Positions 42,630 to 52,238 of a stretch of DNA of 64,000 nt are shown here, in pieces (within the stretch, counting starts at the first letter, position 1; each line of letters begins with the position of its first letter). The stretch is from Microbacterium testaceum StLB037 (GTDB taxonomy: Bacteria; Actinomycetota; Actinomycetes; Actinomycetales; Microbacteriaceae), in NCBI RefSeq assembly GCF_000202635.1, contig NC_015125.1, positions 2,294,001-2,358,000 on the forward strand, given 5' to 3'. The notes under the pieces were generated by a model. That model saw only the letters and a list, made by a program, of their open reading frames with translations, was not told the origin of the DNA and made no database searches. A program made the position numbers and the translations under genes.

Positions 42630-43913
42630 TCACGCCTCCAGCACCACCCACCCGCGCGGTCCGAGCTCGACGCGCCCGTCCACCGGCGAACCCTCGCCGG
42701 CGACCACCGACCGCCCGTCCGCGATGGGCAGTAAGACGGGCTCGTCACCGACGTTCAGTGCGACCACGACCGCGTCGTCACCGATCGCGGTCCGCAGCGC
42801 GAGAGCCGTGTTCGCGACCTCGATCACGTCGGTGTGCGCGCGCCAGAGCCAGGGCTTGCGGCGGCGCAGCGCGATGAGGGCGCGGTGGGCGTCGAGGATC
42901 CGCTCGTCGGGCTCGGCGTCCCCGGGTGCCGCGGGGAAGGAGGGCCGCACCGCGTCGTCGCCCCCGATGCGCTCCTCCTTCACTCCCGTCCACCCGAACT
43001 CGTCGCCGGCGTAGACCGACGGAGTCCCGGCGACCGTGAACAGCACGGCCAGCGCGTGCGGCACGAGCGCCGTCCCGACGGCCGAGGCGATACGCGTCAC
43101 GTCGTGATTGCCGACGAACGTCTGCGGCACGAACGTCGCGAGCAGCCCGTCGTGCCGCTCGATGGCGTGGCTCAGCTCGAAGAGGTTCCGGTCGGCGATG
43201 CCGTGCCAGATCCCCTGCCACAGCTCGTACTGCGTGAGCGCGTCCATCGTCGACTCCCGCACGATCGTCGGCGCGTCCCCGTGGATCACCTCGCCGAGGA
43301 ACCACGCCTCGGGGAACCGCTCGCGCACGCGAGGAAGGACGGCGGCCCAGAACGACGACGGCACCGCGTACGCGGCATCCAATCTCCACCCGTCGAGCCC
43401 GCGCTCGAGCCAGTGGCACATGACCTCGACGACGAGGTCGACGACCGCGGGGGAGGAGTGATCCAGCGCGACGAGCGCGTCGTGCCCCTCGAACACCTCG
43501 GCCTCGAACCGCCCGTCGACCCAGCGCCCGCGGAACAGGTTCGGCCCGTCCTCCGTCAGGTTGCGGAAGGCCGCGTGCCCGCGCCCGACGTGATTGAACA
43601 CGCCGTCGAGGAGGATGCGGATGCCACGCTCCCGCGCCGCCGCCACGAGACGTGCGAAGTCCTCGTCATCGCCCAGCCGCGGGTCGATGCGGAAGTGGTC
43701 GACGGTGTCGTACCCGTGGGTCTCGGCCGCGAAGACGGGCCCGAGCAACAGGCCGTTGAGGCCGAGGGAGATGATGTGGTCGAGCCACGGCTCGAGCCGG
43801 TCCAGACGGTGCTCGGGGGCGGCATCCGGATCCACGTCCTCGCGGATCGGGGCGCCGACGAACCCCAGCGGATAGACGTGCCACCAGATCACGTGCTCGG
43901 GCCACGCGGGCAT
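42630..43913 (-). CDS. GH13-family alpha-amylase-like glycosidase
   Basis: A 427-residue cytoplasmic (no signal peptide) GH13 enzyme. The conserved regions are ILLDGVFNHVGRGH (I), DGWRLDAAYAVP (II, nucleophile Asp), WFLGEVIHG (III, acid/base Glu) and FVGNHDVTRI (IV, Asp). The short C-terminal beta-domain ends VELGPRGWVVLEA. It acts on alpha-glucans or maltodextrins; product specificity is unknown. ATG 43913 follows GAGAGGAG. It converges with the CitB-like gene across the hairpin-repeat array. Confidence 0.88.
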   Translation of the reverse strand: MPAWPEHVIWWHVYPLGFVGAPIREDVDPDAAPEHRLDRLEPWLDHIISLGLNGLLLGPVFAAETHGYDTVDHFRIDPRLGDDEDFARLVAAARERGIRILLDGVFNHVGRGHAAFRNLTEDGPNLFRGRWVDGRFEAEVFEGHDALVALDHSSPAVVDLVVEVMCHWLERGLDGWRLDAAYAVPSSFWAAVLPRVRERFPEAWFLGEVIHGDAPTIVRESTMDALTQYELWQGIWHGIADRNLFELSHAIERHDGLLATFVPQTFVGNHDVTRIASAVGTALVPHALAVLFTVAGTPSVYAGDEFGWTGVKEERIGGDDAVRPSFPAAPGDAEPDERILDAHRALIALRRRKPWLWRAHTDVIEVANTALALRTAIGDDAVVVALNVGDEPVLLPIADGRSVVAGEGSPVDGRVELGPRGWVVLEA

Positions 43914-43985
43914 CCGGTCTCCTCTCGATCGGGGGTGAGACCGTCTCGACGGTATCCGCCCGGTCCGTCTCCGCGAGGGGGGTTG

Positions 43986-44660
43986 TCAGCGTCGGCGCTC
44001 GGCCGCGCCCGCCCGCGCCCAGAGCGCCGCCGCCTGCGTGCGGCTCTCCACGCCGAGCTTCGTGAGCACCCGCCCGACGTGCGTCTTGACGGTGGGGAGC
44101 GACAGGAAGAGCTCGGCCGAGATGTCGGCGTTCGACGCCCCGCGCGCCACGGCGGCGGCCACCTCCCGCTCGCGCGGCGTCAACGACGCGAGGGCCTCCC
44201 GTTCCGCCGCGGTCGGTAGGCGGGTGTGATCGGCGGCGAGACGGATGACCTGGTCGAGCACGCCCGGGGCGAGCACCGAGCGACCGGATGCCGCTGCCCG
44301 CACCGCCGCGACGAGCTCGGCGGGAGGCGCGTCCTTGAGCAGGAACCCGCGCGCCCCCGCGCGGAGGGCCCGGACGACGTCCTCGTCGGCGTCGAAGGTC
44401 GTGAGCACGATGATCGCGCGGGAAGGGTCCGCGGCCACCTCGCGCGCGGTGGCGGTCAGGCCGTCGCAGCGCGGCATCCGGATGTCCATGAGCACGACGT
44501 CGGGCTGGTGCCGCGCGATGACCGACTCGGCTTCGAGTCCGTCTGCCGCTTCGCCGACCACCTGGATGCCGCGATCGGTGCCGAGCACGAGCCGCAGGCC
44601 CGCGCGCACCTGCGGATCGTCGTCGACGACGACCACCCCGACCTCGTCGGGCGCGCTCAC
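43986..44660 (-). CDS. NarL/LuxR-family response regulator
   Basis: A 224-residue regulator: receiver domain with DDD at residues 13-15 and phospho-acceptor in VVLMDIRMPRCDG (Asp near 57), and a C-terminal LuxR helix-turn-helix (LTPREREVAAAVARGASNADISAELFLSLPTVKTHVGRVLTKLGV). GTG 44660 follows GGAGCC and overlaps the kinase stop by GTGA. It is partnered with the sensor kinase encoded immediately upstream. Targets are unknown. Confidence 0.93.
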   Translation of the reverse strand: MSAPDEVGVVVVDDDPQVRAGLRLVLGTDRGIQVVGEAADGLEAESVIARHQPDVVLMDIRMPRCDGLTATAREVAADPSRAIIVLTTFDADEDVVRALRAGARGFLLKDAPPAELVAAVRAAASGRSVLAPGVLDQVIRLAADHTRLPTAAEREALASLTPREREVAAAVARGASNADISAELFLSLPTVKTHVGRVLTKLGVESRTQAAALWARAGAAERRR

Positions 44661-45829
44661 GCGAGGCTCCACGGCAGGGTCACGTGCACGCGGTGCACGC
44701 GGGGGCCGGCGGTGACCTCGGTCGTCCCGCCGACCGCGCGTGTCCTTTCCTCGATGCCCACGAGGCCGAACCCGGGCGACCCCGACGGCTTCGCGAACAT
44801 CGGATTGGCGACGTCGATCTCGAGGCGATCCCCGGGCTCCCCCGTGACGCGGAGGGTCACCGCCGCCCCCGGCGCGTGCCGACGGGCGTTCGTGAGGCAT
44901 TCCTGCACGATGCGGTACGCGTGCCGACCGATCGCCGGGGCCAGCGTGGCGAGATCGACCTCGACCCGCGCCTCGACGTCGTCCGTCGTGGCGAGCAGCT
45001 CGTCGAGGTCGGCCAGCGTGGGCTGCGGCCTGTCCGCGTCCGCCGCCTCCGGGTCTCGGACGACGGCCAGGATGCCACGCAACTCGCCGAGCGCGCCGCG
45101 CGCGTTCTCGTGCACGGTCTCCACGGCCGCCGCTCGCTCCCCGTCGTCGAGATCGTCGCGGTAGCGCAGCGCGCTCGCGTGCATCGCGGTGAGCGACAGG
45201 CGATGGGCGAGGACATCGTGCATCTCGCGGGCGATGCGGGTGCGCTCGTGATCGCGCGCCGCGGCCTCGCGCAGACGCTGCTCCTCTTCGACGAGGAGCG
45301 CGCGCTCGCGCAGCGACACCACCAGTGCCCGTCGCGCTCCGATCGAGACGCCCACGGCGACCGTCGCCGCCAGCACGACGAGCAGGATGCCGACGGTCAG
45401 GGCCAGGTCAGCGGCCGGCGCCGGCGCGCCCAGGAGATCGAAGCCGCCCGCCACCACGCCCGTGATCGCCGCGACCCAGACGATGACGGTCGCGGCGATC
45501 TCGCCCGGGCGGCGACGCGTCGCGAGCGACACCAGCGCGAGGAGGGCGGCGGGAGCGGCGAGAGACGAAACGGCGGCGCCGAGGGCCAGGCCCACCGCGA
45601 TCGCGAGGGGCGCTCTGCGGCGGAAGGGGAACACGACGTGAGCGATCACCCCGACGGCGAGATCGAGCAGGACGAGACCGGCGAAACGCGCGGAGTCGCC
45701 GTCCGCGCCGAGATCGAGGCTGAAGCCGACGTTGATGACGAAGAAGAGCAGACCCAGCGCGGCAGCGACGGCGAGGCGCCAGGCCTCACCCCAGATCGGA
45801 CGGCGGGCGAGGGTGGGAGCGGTGGTCAT
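44657..45829 (-). CDS. NarL-type sensor histidine kinase (HisKA_3)
   Basis: A 390-residue membrane kinase. About five or six N-terminal helices with almost no extracellular loops (residues 15-165) are followed by a coiled linker, the HisKA_3 box RTRIAREMHDVLAHRLSLTAMHASAL (phospho-acceptor His) and a HATPase_c domain (IVQECLTNARRHAPGA, GFGLVGIEERTRAVGG). A membrane-embedded signal is implied. TAGGCT (45838-45843) lies only 8 bases before ATG 45829 and no ribosome site is visible, so the transcript may be leaderless. Confidence 0.92.
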   Translation of the reverse strand: MTTAPTLARRPIWGEAWRLAVAAALGLLFFVINVGFSLDLGADGDSARFAGLVLLDLAVGVIAHVVFPFRRRAPLAIAVGLALGAAVSSLAAPAALLALVSLATRRRPGEIAATVIVWVAAITGVVAGGFDLLGAPAPAADLALTVGILLVVLAATVAVGVSIGARRALVVSLRERALLVEEEQRLREAAARDHERTRIAREMHDVLAHRLSLTAMHASALRYRDDLDDGERAAAVETVHENARGALGELRGILAVVRDPEAADADRPQPTLADLDELLATTDDVEARVEVDLATLAPAIGRHAYRIVQECLTNARRHAPGAAVTLRVTGEPGDRLEIDVANPMFAKPSGSPGFGLVGIEERTRAVGGTTEVTAGPRVHRVHVTLPWSLA

Positions 45830-45884
45830 GTCGGCGAGCCTAGGAAGACGTGCCGGCTCTCCGGATCGTCCGAAGGTCGCACGC

Positions 45885-47111
45885 TCACGCCCGCGCCCGA
45901 TCCTCGGGAAGCGCGAACGCCTCGAGATCGAGCGCGCGAGCGCGTGCCGTCTCCACCGCCGCCGCGACGGCCCCGATCGAGACGATGTCGGCGCCGAGCG
46001 TCGAGGCCACGATCCGCGGGGCGGGGAGGTGCAGGGAGTCGGGGAACGCCTCGATCGCCGCGGTGATGATCGGTCCCGCACCCGCGGCGATGGCACCCGA
46101 CACCACCACGCGCTCGATGTCGAAGAGGCTGCCGAACATCGCCGCCACCCCGGCGAGCGCCGGCCCCACCTCGCGCGCCACGGCCAGGGCGCCGGCGTCG
46201 CCCCCGGCCGCGAGATCCAGCACGGTCTTGGCATCCAGGGTGGCGGGGTCGAGACCGCGCAGCGCGCTGTCATCGGGGAGGGTCCCGGATGCCAGAGCCT
46301 CCCGCGCCGCGTCGACGCACCGCGGGGCGAGGCCCCACGCGCTGCCGACGCCCTCGACGCGGTCGAAGGCCACCGTCTCTCCGGCGCCGCCGTGCGCTCC
46401 GCGGAGGAGATGCCCGTCGACGCTGATCCCGGCGCCGAAGCGTTCCCCGGCGAGAAGGGCGACGAAGTCGGCGCAGCCCACCGCGGCCCCGTGCGTCCGC
46501 TCGGCGACGGCGGCCAGCGTCGCGTCGTTCTCGACGCGGACGACGGGCGCCCAGGCGGCGAAGGTGTCGACGAAGCCCGGGTTCATCCGCGCCCAGAAGC
46601 CGTCGTGGTGGATGGGGGAGCGCCCGGCGCGATCCACGGGCGCCGGGACGCCGACGCAGAGCGCGACGATGTCGGTCCGCGCGCGCCGCGCGCGCTTGAG
46701 GGCCGCGTCGACCGTCGCCTCGGCGGCGCGGCGCCGGCGCTCGGGGGAGTCGAGCTCGGGATCGACGGTGAGCCGCGAGGTCGCAAGGGTCGTTCCCCGG
46801 AGGTCGGCGACCGTGGCGGTCAGGTGTCCGCGCCCGGCGTCGACGCCCACGACGGTGCCCGCGCCGGGCTGGAAGGCGAAGCGCCGCGCGGGGCGACCCT
46901 TCGAGTACTCGCCGACGGCGCGGGCGTTGGGCATCTCCGCCAGCAGCCCGCGGGCGGTGAGTTCGTCGAGGACGTCGATCGCGGTCGAGCGGGTCAGGCC
47001 GACCGCCGCGATCACGTCGCTCGCGGTGAACGCGTCCTCGTCCCAGACGCGGGTCAGCACCGCGTCGAGGTTGTGGCGACGCAGCGACGGCGTCGTCGTC
47101 ATGGCATCCAT
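45885..47111 (-). CDS. ROK-family transcriptional regulator
   Basis: A 408-residue ROK repressor. The N-terminal winged helix (ASDVIAAVGLTRSTAIDVLDELTARGLLAEM) is followed by a sugar-kinase-like domain (VVGVDAGRGHLTATVADLRG, VPAPVDRAG, VENDATLAAVAE, FGAGISVDGHLLRGAHGGAGE). The Cys-rich zinc motif of canonical ROK repressors is not evident; GLAPRC retains one Cys. It is divergent from a CUT1 sugar operon, which it probably represses through the site at 47170. Start ATG 47111 or ATG 47102; AGAGAG precedes the former. Confidence 0.87.
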   Translation of the reverse strand: MDAMTTTPSLRRHNLDAVLTRVWDEDAFTASDVIAAVGLTRSTAIDVLDELTARGLLAEMPNARAVGEYSKGRPARRFAFQPGAGTVVGVDAGRGHLTATVADLRGTTLATSRLTVDPELDSPERRRRAAEATVDAALKRARRARTDIVALCVGVPAPVDRAGRSPIHHDGFWARMNPGFVDTFAAWAPVVRVENDATLAAVAERTHGAAVGCADFVALLAGERFGAGISVDGHLLRGAHGGAGETVAFDRVEGVGSAWGLAPRCVDAAREALASGTLPDDSALRGLDPATLDAKTVLDLAAGGDAGALAVAREVGPALAGVAAMFGSLFDIERVVVSGAIAAGAGPIITAAIEAFPDSLHLPAPRIVASTLGADIVSIGAVAAAVETARARALDLEAFALPEDRARA

Positions 47112-47169
47112 CGGCTCTCTTGACCCCCCTGAGTTCTCCTGCAATACTGCCTGCACGATATTGATTTGG

Positions 47170-47188
47170 CGAGTAGATTTACTGCTCG
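47170..47188. promoter_or_regulatory. Candidate ROK operator between divergent genes
   Basis: CGAGTAG-ATTTA-CTGCTCG, 7-bp arms with one mismatch around an AT-rich centre, lies midway between the ROK and binding-protein genes. AT-centred palindromes are usual for ROK/NagC-type repressors. Confidence 0.5.
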
Positions 47189-47225
47189 GCACAACATATT
47201 CGCAGTGCGGCGGAGGAGGAACCAG

Positions 47226-48539
47226 GTGTCGACGAAGAGCAGGGCGAGCCGACGATGGCTCGCGGCGACCGCGGTGGGGGTGCTCGGGGCGGCGATGCTG
47301 GCCGGCTGCTCCAGCGACGGTCGCGAGACGATCCGCTTCACCTTCAGCAAGCGCGAGGCGCTGGCGTTCATGAACGACGTCGTCGCCGAGTACAACGCCT
47401 CGCAGGACAAGGTCCACGTCGAGATGGACAGCTCGGGCGTCGACGTGGTGTCGGCGAGCTTCGTCCGAGGCAACCCGCCCGACATCATGCTCGCGAACTA
47501 CAACTACGAGGTCGCGAGATTCGTCCAGCGGTGCGCCCTCACCGATCTCGGCGGCACCGAGGCTGCCGGAACCGTCCGTGACGACCTCCAACCGCTCATG
47601 GACCAGTACGGCTCGTGCGAGGGACGCACCAGCGCGTTGCCCTACTCGGTGATGGCCGCGTCGGTCATCTACAACAAGCAGATCTTCGAGCAGTTGGGCC
47701 TTCAAGTCCCCACCACGTGGGACGAGCTCCTCCAGGTGTCGGACACGCTGAAGGAGAACGGCGTCACGCCGTTCTACGGCACCTTCAAAGACGACTGGAC
47801 CGTGGCCCAGGGCTGGTACGACTACTCCGTCGGCGGGTCGCTGAACGTCATCGACTTCTTCGACGGTCTCGCGGCCGAGGGGGACGAGGTCGGACCCTCG
47901 TCGTCGGTGTCGTTCGCGAAGGACTTCACCGAGCCGATGGACCGGATGATGCAGCTCGCGCAGAACTACACGAATCCGGATGCCGAGAGCAGGGCCTACG
48001 GAGACGGCAACCTCGCCTTCGCCCAGGGTGAGGCGGCGATGTACCTGCAGGGCCCGTGGGCGCTGGGGGAGATCGCGAAGACCGCGCCCGACCTGGCCGT
48101 CGGCACGTTCCCGCTGCCGATGACCGACGATCCCGGCGACCTGGCCGTGCGCGTGAACATGGACCTCGCGGCGATGATCCCCGAGGCATCCCGTCATCAG
48201 GATGCCGCCCGCGACTTCCTCGAGTACCTGTACCAGCCGCAGGTGATCGAGGCCTACAACGAGTCGCAGCTCGGCTTCGCTCCCACCAAGGACGCTCCCG
48301 CGCCGAGCGATCCCCGCGTGGCCGGGATGGTCCCGTACTACGAGGAGGGGCGCATCTATCAGGGTGCCTCGGTCCTCGTGCCCAAGACCATCCCGACCTT
48401 CAACTACGCCCAGGCGATGATCTTCGGCGCCTCGCCCGAGACCACGCTGCGCACCATGGACGAGGACTGGTCGCGACTCGCCTTCCGGCAGCCGCCCGCC
48501 TCGACGAACGACGCATCCGGCGAGGAGGCCGCGCGATGA
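47226..48539 (+). CDS. Sugar ABC transporter substrate-binding lipoprotein (CUT1, SBP family 1)
   Basis: A 437-residue lipoprotein with signal peptide and lipobox GAAMLAGC, then a family 1 solute-binding fold: FVRGNPPDIMLANYNYEVARFV, ALPYSVMAASVIYNKQIFEQLGLQVPTTWDELLQV, FAQGEAAMYLQGPWALGEI. GTG 47226 follows GGAGGAGGA by five bases. It is first of a four-gene operon ending in a GH13 alpha-glucosidase, so maltose-, sucrose- or isomaltose-type sugars are likely ligands. No ATPase gene is present. Confidence 0.9.
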   Translation: MSTKSRASRRWLAATAVGVLGAAMLAGCSSDGRETIRFTFSKREALAFMNDVVAEYNASQDKVHVEMDSSGVDVVSASFVRGNPPDIMLANYNYEVARFVQRCALTDLGGTEAAGTVRDDLQPLMDQYGSCEGRTSALPYSVMAASVIYNKQIFEQLGLQVPTTWDELLQVSDTLKENGVTPFYGTFKDDWTVAQGWYDYSVGGSLNVIDFFDGLAAEGDEVGPSSSVSFAKDFTEPMDRMMQLAQNYTNPDAESRAYGDGNLAFAQGEAAMYLQGPWALGEIAKTAPDLAVGTFPLPMTDDPGDLAVRVNMDLAAMIPEASRHQDAARDFLEYLYQPQVIEAYNESQLGFAPTKDAPAPSDPRVAGMVPYYEEGRIYQGASVLVPKTIPTFNYAQAMIFGASPETTLRTMDEDWSRLAFRQPPASTNDASGEEAAR

Positions 48540-49450
48540 GCACCACGACCACGATCGTCACGGGTGGGAAGGCGACCGCGCGTCGCAGCACCCGTCGCGT
48601 CGAGCCGATCTACTACTTCTTCCTGCTGCCGACGCTCGTGCTGTTCACGCTCGCGATCACGGTGCCGGGGATCATCGGCATCTTCTTCAGCTTCACCGAC
48701 TCGATCGGTCTCGGCGAGTGGAACTTCACCGGGCTGACCAACTACATCGCCATCTTCAGCGACCCCGCGATCCTGCAGAGCTACCTGTTCACCTTCGGCT
48801 TCTCGGTGGCCACCGTGATCGTGGTCAACGTCGCCGCGTTCCTGCTCGCGGTGGGGCTGACCGCGCAGATCCGCTTCAAGAAGGCGCTGCGGACGGTCTT
48901 CGTCATCCCGATGGTGATCTCGGGCATCATCATCGCCTACGTCTTCAACTTCCTCTTCAGCAACTCCGTGCCCGAGGCGGGGGCCGCCCTCGGCATCCCG
49001 TGGCTCGAGACGAGCCTGCTGGCCAACCCCGACCTCGCGTGGGTGGCGATCGTCATCGTCACCGCGTGGCAGGCGATCCCCGGCACGCTGCTCATCTACA
49101 TCGCGGGGCTGCTGTCGGTGCCCGGCGACGTCTACGAGGCCGCCGGCCTCGACGGCGCCAGCAAGACGCAGCAGCTGCTGCGCATCACGCTGCCGCTCGT
49201 GGCCGGATACGTCGTGATCAACGTCATCCTCGGCTTCAAGGGCTTCCTCAACGCCTACGACATCATCGTGGGCCTCACCGGCGGTGGCCCCGGCACCGCG
49301 ACCCGCAGCGTCGCGATGTCGATCATCCTCGGCTTCAACGGCGGCGACTACGCCTACCAGATGGCGAACGCGGCGCTGTTCTTCATCGTCGCCATCGTCA
49401 TCTCGCTCCTCCAGCTCTCCCTCACCCGGGGAAGGAACACCCTGTCATGA
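48536..49450 (+). CDS. Sugar ABC transporter permease (CUT1, MalF-like)
   Basis: A 304-residue permease with six helices. The EAA loop is DVYEAAGLDGASKTQQLLRITLPLVAGY, and YDIIVGLTGGGPGTATRS is the conserved downstream motif. ATG 48536 overlaps the binding-protein stop (ATGA) and its own stop overlaps the next start, giving a strictly coupled operon. Confidence 0.9.
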   Translation: MSTTTTIVTGGKATARRSTRRVEPIYYFFLLPTLVLFTLAITVPGIIGIFFSFTDSIGLGEWNFTGLTNYIAIFSDPAILQSYLFTFGFSVATVIVVNVAAFLLAVGLTAQIRFKKALRTVFVIPMVISGIIIAYVFNFLFSNSVPEAGAALGIPWLETSLLANPDLAWVAIVIVTAWQAIPGTLLIYIAGLLSVPGDVYEAAGLDGASKTQQLLRITLPLVAGYVVINVILGFKGFLNAYDIIVGLTGGGPGTATRSVAMSIILGFNGGDYAYQMANAALFFIVAIVISLLQLSLTRGRNTLS

Positions 49451-50364
49451 CCGCTCTCAACCAGCCCGCGCTCGCCGTCGAGCAGGCCGAACTGTCCCTC
49501 CCCGCGGCAGACCGCTCGCGGCCCCGCTTCCGCCGCGTCGGCATGGAACGGGTGAACTGGTCGACGACGACCATCCTCGTGCTCTGCTCGCTGACCGTGC
49601 TGCTGCCGCTGTACGTGACGATCTCGATGGCGCTGAAGAGCGGCACCCAGGTCGTCGACGGGAACGCGTTCTCGTTCCCCTCGCCGATCAGCTTCGACGG
49701 GTTCGTCCAGGCGTGGACGCTCACGAAGTTCCCCGTGGGCTTGGCGATCTCGCTCCTGGTCACCGCGGGCACGGTCGTGGCGACGATCATCCTCGCGGCC
49801 TTCGCCTCGTACGCCATCGCGCGCAACTGGGACCGCAAGCTCTTCCGCTACTCGTTCTTCTACCTGCTCGCGGCCATGTTCATCCCGTTCCCGGTGGTGG
49901 CCCTGCCGCAGATCCAGCTCACCGGACGCGTGGGACTCGACAACCCCGTCGGCGTGATCCTCCTCGCCACGATGTTCCAGCTGAGCTTCAGCGTGCTGCT
50001 GTTCACCGCGTTCCTGCGCTCGATCCCGCTCGAGCTCGAGGAGAGCGCCCGCATCGACGGGGCGACCACCTGGCAGACGTTCTGGCAGCTGATCTTCCCG
50101 CTCCTGGCTCCGATGAGCGCGACCGTCGGCATCTTCGCGTTCCTTTACGCGTGGAACGACTTCATGATGCCCTCCCTCATCATCAGCGACCCGGCCCTGC
50201 AGACGCTGCCCGTGCGCCAGAACCTCTTCCAGACGCAGTTCAGCAACAACTACAACGTCGCCTTCGCCTCGTACCTCATGGCCATGGCCCCCGCGATCGT
50301 CGCCTACCTCTTCACCCAGCGCTGGGTGATGGCGGGCGTCACGCAGGGCGCCATCAAGGGCTGA
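49447..50364 (+). CDS. Sugar ABC transporter permease (CUT1, MalG-like)
   Basis: A 305-residue permease. The EAA loop is LELEESARIDGATTWQTFWQLIFPLLAPM, and the C-terminus RWVMAGVTQGAIKG is typical of MalG-like subunits. It overlaps the preceding gene by ATGA. The GH13 enzyme gene follows after 28 bases. Confidence 0.9.
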   Translation: MTALNQPALAVEQAELSLPAADRSRPRFRRVGMERVNWSTTTILVLCSLTVLLPLYVTISMALKSGTQVVDGNAFSFPSPISFDGFVQAWTLTKFPVGLAISLLVTAGTVVATIILAAFASYAIARNWDRKLFRYSFFYLLAAMFIPFPVVALPQIQLTGRVGLDNPVGVILLATMFQLSFSVLLFTAFLRSIPLELEESARIDGATTWQTFWQLIFPLLAPMSATVGIFAFLYAWNDFMMPSLIISDPALQTLPVRQNLFQTQFSNNYNVAFASYLMAMAPAIVAYLFTQRWVMAGVTQGAIKG

Positions 50365-50392
50365 CAGACCCCCGACCCGAAAGGACCCCTCC

Positions 50393-52075
50393 GTGACCAC
50401 CCCTGCCCCTTCCCTGCAGACCCGCGAGCTCTCCGACGCCCCCGACTGGTGGCGCCAGGCCGTCGTGTACCAGGTGTATCCGCGCAGCTTCGCCGACAGC
50501 AACGGCGACGGCCTCGGCGACATCCCCGGCATCACCTCGCGCGTGCCGTACCTCGCCGAACTGGGGGTGGATGCCATCTGGCTCAGCCCCTTCTACCCCT
50601 CCGACCTCGCCGACGGGGGCTACGACGTCGCCGACTACCGCGACGTCGACCCGCGCCTGGGCACCCTGGCCGACATGGACGAGCTCATCGCGCAGCTGCA
50701 CGCCCACGGCATCCGGGTCGTCGTCGACATCGTTCCCAACCACACCTCCGACAAGCACGTGTGGTTCCAGGAGGCGCTGGCCGCGGGTCGTGGCTCGGCC
50801 GCGCGCGAGCGGTACATCTTCCGCGAGGGCACCGGGCCCGACGGCGCCGAGCCGCCCACCGACTGGGAGTCGCTCTTCGGCGGGTCGGCCTGGGAGCGCG
50901 TCGAGGACGGCCAGTGGTACCTGCACAACTTCGACGTCTCGCAGCCCGACCTGAACTGGGCCAACCCCGAGGTGCGCGCGGACTTCGTGAAGACCCTGCG
51001 CTTCTGGAGCGACCGCGGCGTCGACGGCTTCCGCATCGACGTCGCGCACATGCTGACGAAGGACCTCAGCGAGCCGTTGCCCTCCCGCGCCGAACTCGAC
51101 GCCCTCCCGCAGGACGGCTCCCACCCGCTGATCGACCGCGACGACGTCCACGAGGTCTACGCCGAGTGGCGCGGGGTGTTCAACTCGTACGACCCGCCGC
51201 GCACCGCCGTCGCCGAGGCGTGGGTGCACCCCTCGCGCGTGCCGCTGTACGCGAGCGCCGAGAGCCTGGGCCAGGCCTTCAACTTCGACCTGCTCGAGGC
51301 CGACTTCGATCCGGCGCAGTTCCGCCGGATCGTCGCCGACAACCTCGCGCTCGCCGCCGAGTCGGGCTCGTCGACGACGTGGGTGCTTTCGAACCACGAC
51401 GTCGTGCGGCACGCCACGCGGTACGGGCTCCCGGATGCCGAGCGCGGCGCCGACGGTCGCCCCACCCTCAAGCACGGAAACGAGTGGCTTCTCTCCGGGG
51501 GCCAGTCGCCCACCCTCGACGCCGCGCGCGGAGAGCGTCGCGCCCGCGCCGCGGCGACCTTCGTGCTGGGCCTGCCGGGGTCGGCGTACCTGTACCAGGG
51601 CGAGGAGCTCGGCCTCCACGAGGTCGCCGAGATCCCCGACGCCGACCGCCAGGACCCGACGTTCTTCCGGAGCCCCGGTGTCGATCAGGGGCGCGATGGA
51701 TGCCGCGTGCCGTTGCCGTGGACAGCGGAGGGTCCCGCCTTCGGCTTCGGCTCGGCCGGTGCGCACCTGCCGCAGCCGGAGTGGTTCGGCACCTACGCCG
51801 TCGACCGGCAGGACGGTGACCCCGCGTCCACCCTCTCGCTGTACCGCCGCGCCCTCGACCTGCGGCATGCGCTGCAGGCCGACGAGCAGCTCGCCTGGGT
51901 CGAGACCGGTCGAGACGACGTGGTGGCCTTCGAGCGCCCGAACGGGTGGACGGTCGTGACCAACTTCGGCGCCGAGTCGGCCGACCTCCCCGCGGGCGAG
52001 GTGCTCCTGTCGAGCTCGCCGCTCGAGGGCGACGCCCTGCCCGGCGAGACCACGGTCTGGCTCCGTCGCGCCTGA
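50393..52075 (+). CDS. GH13 alpha-glucosidase / oligo-1,6-glucosidase-type enzyme
   Basis: A 560-residue cytoplasmic GH13 enzyme of the alpha-glucosidase group. N-terminal WWRQAVVYQVYPRSFADSNGDGLGDIPGI, region I DIVPNHTSDKHVWFQ, region II GFRIDVAHML (nucleophile D216), region III VAEAWV (acid/base E275) and region IV LSNHDVVRH (D336). It splits alpha-1,4- or alpha-1,6-linked glucosides imported by the preceding transporter. GTG 50393 follows AAAGGA by eight bases. Last gene of the ROK-controlled operon. Confidence 0.93.
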   Translation: MTTPAPSLQTRELSDAPDWWRQAVVYQVYPRSFADSNGDGLGDIPGITSRVPYLAELGVDAIWLSPFYPSDLADGGYDVADYRDVDPRLGTLADMDELIAQLHAHGIRVVVDIVPNHTSDKHVWFQEALAAGRGSAARERYIFREGTGPDGAEPPTDWESLFGGSAWERVEDGQWYLHNFDVSQPDLNWANPEVRADFVKTLRFWSDRGVDGFRIDVAHMLTKDLSEPLPSRAELDALPQDGSHPLIDRDDVHEVYAEWRGVFNSYDPPRTAVAEAWVHPSRVPLYASAESLGQAFNFDLLEADFDPAQFRRIVADNLALAAESGSSTTWVLSNHDVVRHATRYGLPDAERGADGRPTLKHGNEWLLSGGQSPTLDAARGERRARAAATFVLGLPGSAYLYQGEELGLHEVAEIPDADRQDPTFFRSPGVDQGRDGCRVPLPWTAEGPAFGFGSAGAHLPQPEWFGTYAVDRQDGDPASTLSLYRRALDLRHALQADEQLAWVETGRDDVVAFERPNGWTVVTNFGAESADLPAGEVLLSSSPLEGDALPGETTVWLRRA

Positions 52076-52160
52076 CCGCTCCGCGCCCCGCGCCCCCACG
52101 CCCCGGGGCCCCCGCTCCGCGTCGCGCGCCCCACGCCCGCCCCGGGGCCGCACCCCCCTT

Positions 52161-52217
52161 TGAGTGTCCAAAACACCCGGACGAAATTTCACACGTTCCG
52201 GGTGTTTTGGACACTCA
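52161..52217. terminator. Perfect 21-bp inverted repeat between convergent genes
   Basis: Arms at 52161-52181 and 52197-52217 are exactly complementary (outer end TGAGTGTCC, inner end CACCCGGA) around a 15-base loop. It lies between the alpha-glucosidase stop and the LacI gene stop. No T-tract; it may be a bidirectional terminator or a palindromic mobile repeat. Its AT content (AAAA/TTTT in the arms) contrasts with the C-rich flank. Confidence 0.75.
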
Positions 52218-52238
52218 GCCCGCGAAGAGCCCCCGCGA

